Positions 1-12,300 of a stretch of 64,000 nucleotides of DNA are shown here, one piece after another. A model generated the notes under the pieces. The model was given only the letters and a program-made list of their open reading frames with translations. It made no database searches and had not been told where the DNA came from. This DNA is from Lutraria lutraria. Lineage: Eukaryota; Mollusca; Bivalvia; Venerida; Mactridae. The DNA lies in contig OZ026845.1 in NCBI GenBank assembly GCA_964023205.1, forward strand, positions 9,310,001 through 9,374,000, read 5' to 3'. Position numbers and translations under genes: made by a program. Within the stretch, counting starts at the first letter, position 1; each line of letters begins with the position of its first letter.

Positions 1-307
1 ACGAAATGCATACATCGCAAACATTTTGACACATGATAATATCCACAGTACTACAATGTACATGTGTGTAGTTCAATACATACAATGTGCTGTATGATAG
101 AATTTGTGTATAAAGGAAGCATCCATAGACAAAATTTCTGCATATTAGAGTCATTATAAACATCAGTATTTACAGTAATTGGCCTGTAGTTGATATACAG
201 AATTTTAATCCACACAGAAGTGTTTTGTAAACTAGATATTGATATACAATGTATGAACATCACTGCCAATACCAAAAATAATTTTGACTTACATGTTTTT
301 TATTATG
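1..307. other. AT-rich 3' flank of the astacin-ApeC gene
   Basis: I see no convincing exon here. On the minus strand a canonical AATAAA (303-298) lies five bases beyond the stop codon of the gene at 308-12877 and could be its poly(A) signal. The longest frame in this stretch (74 codons, minus) has no recognisable domain and no acceptor joining it in phase to the gene, so I left it out. Confidence 0.4.
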
Positions 308-3300
308 CTAAACTAAATAACCAAGAAGCACAGATATTGTAAATACGCTAAGATCGATAGACAGCTTACCATTATTAAGAGGAAAATAAACACAATAATA
401 TGTATAATAATGAGATCCACTGATTGTCAATTTAGGACAGGTACCACTTTGATATACACCATCCGTGGGTTTAAATGTATAGTAGGATTCCACAACATGA
501 CGATCTGAAAATCAATCAGAAAATATCAATTATAATTGGCATTGAGAATTATAATCTCTAGAATTGTTAATTGTTTTGAGAAGAAATAAAAACATCTCAA
601 TCAGTTTTATAAGCCTAAAAACTTTCTTACCTAACTTAGTTAATAAGTAAATTAATACGTGTAAAATAAAACTAAGATTTAGTATAAATGTGGTCAAACC
701 TCATTATTAGATATGTCAGCACTTAATTGCCTTGCCATTTTTAAATAATAGAATTTACCCATATACAATAGTAAAAGTGACTGTTCTAATAAATGTTTGT
801 ATGTTTGTCTAATTTTACTGGTGCAAAAACTAGTTTGCTAACATATTGGATGATATAGCTTTGTTAATCTAACCCTTTTTGTTGTCTAGCCCTTTTTGTT
901 GTGCCTTCTTGTTATCTGATCCTTTTTAGGAAAATTTTCATGATTAATGTAAAACTAGCATTGGGACAAATGTTCGATATGCCATTTCTCACAAAGGTAC
1001 AAGTCCTTCCTTGCAAAAATTGCATCAGTTTACCTTTTACTTTTTGACATCCACTTGCTGACTTGTATAAGATGAATGTGTCAGCTAATGGTAAATCTAT
1101 TTCCTCCTGATAGTAAAAATCTGATCTACAACAGAAGTAGTACTCATATATTTGATCATGTTCTCCATCTGGTAATACACCTGTGTTCTCAGACACCGAT
1201 TGTGTACCATTCGCCTGCAGATAACCTTCACTAAAACCTGCAAAAATCACCAGTTTATAAGTTTAATATTGAACAATAAAGTGATGATTTTCTGTTAAAC
1301 ATTGTATAAGTTGATTAATATTGATGCGTTGAAGAGTGAAGGGCTGGCCAGACAAGTTTATTTAGAAAATTCTCAAGAATTGAGTAACTGTGCTCCTAAC
1401 TGTGCTAGCAGGACAATGACAGCTTTTAATATAAGCCTGTTCACAAAAACTGATCTGACAAACACCTTCCAGCACCTTCACATCTCGCATTGAATAAACC
1501 AAGAATTCTCTACATGATTGTTGACGACTGCATATTTGTAACTGATAATATTATCCATTCCCTCTTTAACATTTACAAACGTTAAAAGTTGTTTAGTCAG
1601 TACAGGAAAGAGCTACAGACCAACTTTAATGTAAATTGAATACATGTTAAAATAACTACATGCATATAATTGATACAGACCTGGGGGACAGGAGCCTCCT
1701 TCACGAAGAATGCAGTATTGACCAGCAGGCCAATCACCCGTACCAGAAGAGTCTGTTTTGGTGCAAATATCATGTAGCAACTTTCCATCAGTATATCTGA
1801 TTGTAAGTAGAACATATATCATCATCATCTTTAATGTAAGTCAATGTAAGAAAGAGTTTTACTTTGCAAAATATTTCATATCTTGAGTTGGTCTCAATCT
1901 AGTTGTATCTAAGATATTTCGTTCAGTTGATGTTCAAAGCCTTTAAATAAAATATGAAAGATTTAAGATTGAGTCATGTTTCAATAGAGATCTTCCATGA
2001 AATCAGAGTATTTATCTGTTTTCTTAGATAACATCTTAATCATTGATATTGTATTATGACATAAAGAGGACATGCCTCAGAGTATCTGTATTAGAGTTTA
2101 TTCCTTGATTTCTAATTGAAGAAATCACATGATTGTCTTACTTACCCTGGGGACAGATATTGATAGGAGTTAGATGGGTGACGAACTGAAGCATCTTGAG
2201 CATACTGTGTGGTACTACCAAAGCTAAAACCAGAGGGACAAGTTCCACCAAAAGGCATCAATAAAGCATATAAACCAGACGGATAAACTGTCTGCAGGTC
2301 TGTAATACAAACATTATCAAGGATAATAAAATTACTTGAATAATGAATTTGTTGATAAAATACATGCATACCTAGACATAATATTGTAATCATATCTTTG
2401 CTCAGATAAAACCATTCAAAATTACAGCATCATGCCAGTGGTTTTGGGTCTTTTGCATTTATCACAATAAGACATAACAAGAGGCCTTAATGGCCCTGTA
2501 ATTGCTGACCAGCAAAAAGGACCTTTGGACAAGAATATTTTTCATTTTTTCTCAATATGCGCAGGCCTATGCAAAATCAAGTAGCTATCCACCATTAACC
2601 TGCTCATTCACTTTGACAAGCTTATATCTTACATAATTAAACCTCCCAGATGTCATGAAGTACATTATGATCAGTAAAAGTAACTCTACTGTCTGTAAAA
2701 GACAATTATTGATGATATATTTACCAAAGATGGCTATGGTTGAACATCCTGAAGCAGGATCCAAACCTTTAGGACACATACATGTACACACATTGTTAAC
2801 AATAGAACGATAACCTCCATTAACACATGTTGGTGCAGAGCTACAGTCATAGAAAGCTGAAATAAATGACAAAAATAAAATACATAGTGTAACCTCTCCA
2901 GAGAAGGTTCTCTCTTGTGCAACAACCTCCCATCAGCAACAACATGATTTTGCTACTCTTAAAGGGTGTTGCTTTGAATAGGCTGTACTGTACATTAATC
3001 TTTGTGATATGAAAGCATCTACACACTCGAGCTTGCTTTATAAACAAATACTTTTCTATTTTTCTATCATTCACTACCTGAGTATTGTACCTGCTCTAGA
3101 ATTCTCTGTTTTAAGTCATTTTAGTTTAAGTTACAAAGCCAACAATATGTGGCACATATGTACATGCATTAAAACAGTAATCTGTGAAGCAATGCCTGAA
3201 TACTTATCCTTAGAAATTTGAATTTATTCAAAATAAATTTTCATGATTTGAGTATTAATTGCATAGAACTTGTAATAATTGGACATATGGCACCTAACCA

Positions 3301-6300
3301 GCATAGACAAACTCACCTAGACACCCACTATACATTTGTATATCCTGGATGTTATAAAACCAGTTATTACTATACAACAAATAATCATCTTCCACAGCAT
3401 CATACAGTTTTATTGTTGGGGACTCATTCTGATTATACCACTGAAATTATAAATACACATACTAAGGATTAGTATTGTCTCATTATATTAACAACAGTAA
3501 ATTCATAGTATAGGTGACTACTTTATATAGGAAAGTATAAACACTTTATAACATCATACTAGAATACAATATTTTTAAGAAGGAAATCTGTTGGGAGGAG
3601 TTCAAATGGTCGTTAATGCAGGTGACCGCTATTTCCAGGTGACCATTAGCACAAGTTTGACTACATGTATATCTAACCAACAATTGACAACTATTGCAGA
3701 TTTTGCCCAAATCTTATACCTCTCCCCGTAAAGATGGCATACACACAAATAGAAATAGATACATACAAGAAAATGAACTGATTCCAAAGTCAGCAAATAA
3801 AAATTGATAATGCGCTCTATCAACTACAAGACTTGACCACTATATGTTTTAGCTAGTTGGATGTTATAATGAAGGAACAGCTAGACAAACAAAAAACTTT
3901 ACCCATGGTTTATAATGCATGACTGAGCCTGGATCATATAATGTTGAGTTGAAGTTATAAGTGTCGTAAGAATTCGTATGTACATATAAACGCAAGTTTT
4001 CTGAAAAAAAAAAAACATAAAGGAAACTTAATAAGATTCAACAAAATGATTATTTTCTATCATATACCAGTCAAAATATGCTTCCTGCAAAGTAACTGTA
4101 TACCTCGAAAAACAAAAATAATGGAAAAATAATCATTTTATGCAATATAATAAATATTTGATTATCATTGTCAAACAGGCTCTGATTATGTACATTGCAA
4201 CCCTAGTGCTAGGTGACACCATAACATTGTTATAAGTCTATACAAATTAAGTCACATGTATACTTGATTATTATAACATGTATATGATCTAAAAATAAAC
4301 ACATTAGGTTAAAGCCTCATCTATCATATAACATAAATTCGTATCTTACACTGTAACATGATATAAAATGGAAATTTTGGAATTTCTCAATCAGGTAAAT
4401 ATTCATCAACCGTAATTCGTAGTCATTATTTGCGATATATTCATCTTCCTTTATGATTAATGTATTTCTGTTAATCAATAAATGCATTTAACCTCAGAAT
4501 TTTAAATCCTCAACAGTTTTAAATCAAAGACTTTACTAGTGAGCTAATAAATATGATGTCACTGGTCAATATCTGTATAATATTTATACATTCATATGAA
4601 TGAGCACTACTAAAAGGGCATACCTGGCTCTATGTTCTGTTCTTGAAATAGACTGTAACCAATGTTTTTAGCTAATTCTTGTTCATGACCCAATCCAAGC
4701 AAATGGCCAATTTCATGAACAGCAGTATACTAAAAATAGATAATTTACATAACTGTTTTTCAACTTTTTGAGAAAATATAAGAACACTTTATAACAATAT
4801 TTTTATATAACATTAAGTTAAAAAATTATCACATACAAAGTGGTCACGAAAAGTTCATGCTGGTTTGATGTATAAAAATAAAGACTTTCTAAATGATTTA
4901 ATGTATTTTTTATTAATAAATGGCATTGCGCCCCACACTGTCTGTTAAATTCCTAGACTTTCTAAGATAACTGTCTAAACTTAAAATAGATATGGTTTTA
5001 TGTAATCATCTATAAAAACAAAAACAAACAGATCATAGAAAAACTTAACCCTGGAATAAGCTGTTACTAGTATATCTTTGAAGTACTTCCATCAACCTTA
5101 AATCTTAAAGCTCAGATATGTTATAATGGTACTCTAAGCCTTTCAGATAACCTATGAAATATTTAATTTATCCTTTCCTTAAATACAATCAAACAATTTA
5201 TGTGTTGAATGGTCAACAATTCGAAATACAAATGTACATATTACTACAATTTTCTGAGATCAAAGAACAACACTACTTTGTACCAAAGAAATGATTACAT
5301 TATGTAGGTACAAATGTAGGTCTACATTTGATTAGTTGATATTGATTCCAACCACTAAGATAATTTGCATTTATGTACTTTTTACCCCAAAAGCACTAGT
5401 ATATATAGTAAGGGTTAAATGTGATATTTAGTTGTAGTTTATCATAATATTATGTATGGCTTGATTTCTTATATTATATTTATTCTGAAAGTATATCAGA
5501 ATTGTAGATAACAAACCTCTATCTCTAGCATAATTCATTTACCTACAAGTTTTGTTCTCATGAAAATATCTACAATATTTTGTACACAAGTTAATCTGTT
5601 TTAGTGTTGTATATTGATATGTGAAAGACTGTTGTATATCCTACCTTACTACATGCACTGATATCTCGTGCACCACCAGTAGATTGTCCCACATAGGAAT
5701 AACAGCTGAAAAGAAAAACATGTTCTGATTCATTCAAAGACAAAAAAGCATCACCCACTAAAGATATATGAAGTATAGAACAACTGATGCTGTGTGTCAG
5801 AAATATTGATATGAAGCTAGAGAATAAAACCATGCAGGTCAAAAGTCCAATATGGGTGATATAGATCATGCAAAGACTTTCACACAATTATATGTATCTG
5901 AGGATTTTTTAAACAAGAAAACAAAAATATGTCAAAACCCCACAATAAAATGACATTATAGACAAGAGATGCAGATTATTGTTGTTTCTTCTAAGTGTGA
6001 CCTTGAACTACTGATTACAGTCTTGTGTGACCTTGAACTACTGATTACAGTCTTTACATATCCTTCAACCATTTGCACATACACATCTTTAAATCAACAT
6101 TCCTGCAATGTCAATTTGTTTTAAATACTCAATGAAGGTTTTTAAAAAAATTACCTTATTCACAGGGTGGCCTTTATTCGGAAGTGGCTCTAACACAGGT
6201 TTGACAGAATGTCAGTATTGAAGAATGACAATTCTGAGTGTTTGTTTATATAACAGTATGATAATGTCAGGTGTGCGTTGACATTACTGAATAGTAATTA

Positions 6301-9300
6301 CAAGTAATTGAAATAATATATAACTATATACCCTGAACTATCAATGAAGTTCCCGTAGCTGGAATGAGACAGGTTCCACTGCGTATTATCACCAAATGTT
6401 GCACCTTCGGGATATTGAAGAAATCGGAAACCAGAATATTTCTCATACAAGTTGAGAGCAAAGGCAATATCAGTTGTAGATATGCTGTCTGTAAAAAAGT
6501 TAAATATAGGTATAATCTAAAAAAAAAAATACAAATTAAAACACATCTGTATGAGGTGTGAAATTTGTTTGTGTATATCAATGAATTGTTTGAATTTGTG
6601 TTTTTTCACTATTGTTTGTTAGGCTATAAATACATGAATATTTAATGCTGAATAAACAGTATGTTATGTTTATTTTCATATACTGATCTAGGGTAAATGA
6701 AATAATTATAAAGTACTATTTTTGTAAAATACAAATAATATCTTTATATTATTATTATTATGATAAATGTGTTAACTTTTTGGTTCATGTTGCTATTTTA
6801 GGCATTAATTAATATTATACACCATGCCTGCAACGTACATGCTAGCCCCCTAAGGACACTATCACACATAATATATTTTTGCTCTATATCATGCACTTTA
6901 GGTTGAATGATTTCAAAAGGTTTTCAAATAGTTAGTCAACATATAAAACAATTAGAACAGGGGCTTGGCCAATTTTGACTCAAGGGGCATAATTTGAATA
7001 TTATCTGTAGAGGATCAAGACAATGTAACACATTAAATAACTTAGTTCTAAGCGAAACAGTTTTGTCTAAAAAGATTTTAACAGTTTCCCTGTAAAATCT
7101 ATGCCAAACAAATGACCAAGGAGTGGGCCAATTTCAACCCCAGTGGCATACTTTGAACAATCTTGGTAGCCAGAGGACCAAAAGTGTGCTGATTGATGTG
7201 CTTATATGAAAACCTTCATCTGGACTTTGAAAAATAAGAAAAGCTGATTCATGAAACATGTTTTTATTCCATACAGAAAAAAGAACTAGAACTATCACTA
7301 AAGGTGATGAATACCCCCAGATGCGGCCTTGACACAGTTATTGTTACATTTTACAGAGGGAAATATAATGCATTTTCATTTTTTTAATACCTGCAAATTG
7401 TTGCTTAGAAATATCCTGACCAGTTTCTAAATATACATTATATAAAAAATAACAAAGGGTCATAACTCATTAAAATTTACTTGGACAAAACCTATTGTTG
7501 ACATGCACAACTTGGCAAACTACTTATCACTTCTAAGAAGTTTCACTGAATTCCTGCATGTAGTTGCTGAGAAATGGTACGGACAAAATTTACCTAATTG
7601 TATAAAACAAAGGGCCATAACTCAGTGAAAATTAATCCAAACAAAACCTGGTTATTGCATGCACAACTTGGCTTACTTTTTATAACTTCTGTGAAGTTTC
7701 ATTGAATTCCTATGAGTTGTTACTGAGATATTGTATATACACTGTATAAAAAACAACAAAGGGCCATAACTCAGTAAAAATTTAACAAACCAAGACAAGC
7801 TTAAAGCATGTACAACTAGGCTAACTACTTATCACTTCTGAGAAGTTTTATTGAATTCCTGGCAGTAGTCAATGAGAAATAGTCAGGACAAAATTTGCCT
7901 ATTGTATATACTGTAGAAAAAACAAAGGGCTATAACTCAGTGAAAATCAATCCAAATGAAAAATGATTTAAGCATGCACAACTAGGCTAACTACTTATTA
8001 CTTCTGTGAAGTTTCGTTGAAATCCTGTGAGTAGTTGCTGAGAAATTGTCCGGACAAAATTTGCCTATTGTACATACTGTATAAAAACAACAAAGGGCCA
8101 TAACTCAGTGAAAATTAATCCGAACGAATAATACTTTAATCATGCACAACTGGGCTTACTACTGATCACTTCTGTGAAGTTTCATTGAGATCCTGTGAGT
8201 AGTTGCTGAGAAATTGTCCGGACAAAATTTGCCTATTGTATATACTGTATAAAAACAACAAAGGGGTATAACTCAGTGATAATTAATCCGAACGAAAATT
8301 GCTTTAAGCATGCACAACAAGGCTTACTACTGATCACTTCTGTGAAGTTTCATTGAGATCCTGTGAGTAATTGCTGAGAAATTCTCCGGACAAAATTTGC
8401 CTATTGTATATACTGAATAAAAACAACAAAGGGGTATAACTCAGTGAAAATAAATCCGAACGAAAAATGCTTTAAGCATGCACAACTAAGCTTACTACTG
8501 ATCACTTCTGTGAAGTTTTATTGAAATCCTGTGAGTAGTTGCTGAGAAATTCTCCGGACAAATTGTGTCTACAGACGCACGGACCGACCGACCGACCGAC
8601 CGTCAAGCGTGAATCCAATATAGCCCCCATATATTTCATATCTGGGGGTATAATAATTTGTTACCAATAACTGAAAAAATGGCCAGTTTTTTGTAGTTTA
8701 TATATTTGTTTACAAAATGATAGGCAATGAAACACCTTAAGTTTATACAAGACCTCATTTACCATGTGCATATACTATGTTTATAGTAAAGTAATTCACT
8801 TTATCCAGACAGATATCATCAGTTGATCCCCCTGGACCTTTTATTTGTAAACATCATCTCTCGGCTCGCATGTAAATTGCCTTATTTTGTATGAAATCAT
8901 TTGAGTAATTCAAAATGATGTAGCGCAGAAAGGTTTTACAACTGTATGCTATGATGTTGTGAAGAAAGTTTGTAGCTAGAATCTTTTATAAAAGTCTAAA
9001 AACAGGATAACTTTTTGCACTTTTGTGGCAAATGTCCGGGTGGGACCATTCCGAAAATACTTTATCCCGTTTTCAGACCTAGATGAGATATCAACATCAC
9101 AAACGGTTTTTAAATTTCTTTCTGTTACAGTAGCCATTCCTTGGTGTGCTTCATTATTTTCTTTTACTTTTAATGAGTTCTTATATGGTAATAAAAACAC
9201 ATTTCATGTTAGAAGCATCAGGTGCGTGATGACATAGTATACTACCATTGATTATTGTTAGGTATAATATCAGGTACAATCTCAAAAGTATGTGGAGTAT

Positions 9301-12300
9301 ATAAAATTTTCTTTAAACACACAGCGTTGTTTTATTGCAGTTGATTTTGTTGTTTATTGATGCTAAAATGGTTTTATATCACAAGTTAATGAGTCACTGT
9401 CCTGTAGAAGTCTACATCTGATCAACATAGCAGCAGGTAAGACATGAACAGAACAATGATTGGTACTTACCTTCATATGCTCCCATATAGACATATGGAA
9501 TTTTACACTTTTCCCAAGGTGTTCTGTCTGTTTTTATAAGAGATCGTTTTTTACGGCGACTACTGTTACTTTCACTATCAGGACCTACACCAAATTGTTC
9601 CTGAAATAAGTTTTTTTATTTCTAGTTTTGTTAATGAAGCATACACCATATCCTTTTGGAGCTAAGTTTGCAAGTTCATAGATTTTTTATTAATTCAGCA
9701 AGCATGGTACAGTTTGAAATTTCCTTTCCTTATTACATTCAAATAAAACACAGCAGTTAACACTAAATGTTGAAAATTAAGAGTGCTTTACTGTCACAAA
9801 GTTTAGAAAATCAGAGTGCCCCATTATCACACAACAATAAAAATCAGAGTGCCTCACTATGACAAACTTTTGAAAATCAGAGTGCCTCACTATCACATCA
9901 GAGTACTTCGCTATGACAAACTTTTGAAAATCAGAGTGCGCTCACTATCACAAAATAATGCCTGGCTAGCTCAGTGGTTAGAGCGGTTGACTACTGATCG
10001 AGAGGTTGTGAGTTTGAACCCCGGGCAAGGCTCACACTGTCTGTGACAAATTTGACTGAAGATATTACATCCTATGTTATAATTGTCCTCTCCACCTCTG
10101 AATTATGTGGGGTAGCTTGGCAGAAGCTTGCGGAAAGAATGTGGTTAGTACTGGTTAAGGCCTAAATATAGTCCAGGAAAGCTGGTTAGGAATAATGTTG
10201 AAAATGGCATTAAATAAAAATAAGCAAACTTGTACTAAATAAATCCAACTGACAAAATTTGTATCCCATTTAATATTATTACCCCACACTTTTTTCGCAA
10301 TGTTATTTTCCCAAAGGCAAACAGGGAACATTTTACTGTTACATTCATGGTACAACGAGACAGAACATTTTTTTACTGTCACGGGGTAATAGTACATTTT
10401 TAACAGTATTTTTTTACTGTCACAGGGTGATAGTAAATTTTTAACAGTATTTTCTTGAACATTTTTACTGTTACCCACAAATCTATGTGTTATTTGTATA
10501 CTGACATTGACAATTATCATTTACTCTATTTTCATTCAGTTCATGCAGCAATACTTCATTTTTCATTTCTACTAAATTGTACACATCAAAATAGAATCAG
10601 TCTTCAGTAAGCCTCAGCATGAAATGATGAAGATGATCTGTCCAAACTTTTCCCATTGCATCAGCTTTTGTAGCATTATTTTGCTCCTTACATTGAGTTC
10701 TAGTCAGGTTAAAATCTTATGGAAACTATCAATCATGATACGTGCACTTACCTTGCATTTTTTTAGTTTCTTTGAGATTTTTGCATTTCCACCTTTATTC
10801 TTATTCCCTGAAATTATATCACATTACTTCTGGCTATGTATAACTAAAGCAAATCAAAGATTTATAAAGTGTAACTTTAAAGCCATGTTTAACACATAGG
10901 AAAAACATGTAAACATGATCGAACTAGTCTATGAAAAACAGAAAAAAATGATAGACTTTAACAAACAGTATGAATACCCATAATTGCCCACAAGTCACCA
11001 TAAAGCTTTATTATACTTCATTTGACTTTTTTACTCTATAGTCTTATGTGACGTCAGAGGGTGACAATCCGTAATGTTACCCTGTGACATTACATTTCGG
11101 CCCGCTTGCCATAACAAAACTGCCCTCACGCGCTGAGGCGATATTACTGGGTGCCGTTTTTTAGTCAATCTGTTCTATATCTCAGACGTTTTTATGGGCG
11201 ATTATTAAAATCCACTCATAATTTGTTTACCAGAAGATAATTTGACAGCTAACGCCTCGGTCGACATTACTTGTCTCGGGTGAACATTACGTTCTATCAC
11301 CCTATGTGGGATGTGATATTTATATAATGACATCTATAGACCATAAATCAACTTTTCCAGTGAGTGGACTTCCTACAAACAGGCTTAGTTACATAATACA
11401 AGATATTTTAGATATTCCACTCACTTTTTTTCCATTCTTTGTATAATTCTTCACATCTGATTAGCTTCGCTTCTATATTTGACTCAGCGACTGATGATGC
11501 TCTTTGAGTTTTCTGTAAATATTTCAAGACATCTGTAAGCACTGGACATTTGGGCCAATGAAAATGCAGATTTTACCAGACCAAATGAATTTTCAGCGGT
11601 CCAAAATGAGAACACACAAAATTTATATAATTTTTGGAGAATGATTCTAATGTTTCATTTTTTGTTCTGACAAACGGTAAAATTATCACAAAAATTTACT
11701 GGACTGTCTGACCGCTGACCTTTTCATATTTACTGGACTGATGGCCATTTTGGTGGACTCAGTCTTGGTCCATGGCTAAATTTGACAACTATAAAAATGG
11801 ACACGTACAGAGAACTCATATTTTACTTCCTAATTAGAAAAAAGTCCACATTATTGGATCATTCACTCACTCACATGCAGCAGGTTACCATTGTACAAGC
11901 TAGTTTAGACTTATTGCAAGAAATAGGTTACATTGAAAACATGCTATCTTTTAAGAATGCATCCAAATTTTTCAAGTGCTACACAGATATCAATTCGCAA
12001 TCAAGTGTCATTATTTACAATATCTTTGTCCTTCTTTGCTTTCGCTAATCCAACAGATGACCCAGCCTTTTCAAAGAACTCATCAGTACCAGCTTGTACA
12101 CCATTATTACCATTCTGTAAAACATAAATTGGTTATTTAATGACAAATATACATTTCTACTCTCAGTAGTGGGTGGGGGTATAAAAAATCCAAAGTTAAA
12201 CAGTCTGAAACCAATAAATGTTGGTGAACATTTGTACCAAGTATTTCTGAAATCCATCCAAATAGGACAAAGTTACTGAGCAGACACGAAAAAGACCCAA

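Noticed and set aside
1302..1493. 63-codon plus-strand frame
   Set aside because: It lies in an intron of the astacin-ApeC gene, antisense, with no recognisable feature.
7303..8652. CRISPR-like array
   Set aside because: Repeats are about 160-170 bp, diverged and without unique spacers, and the window is eukaryotic.
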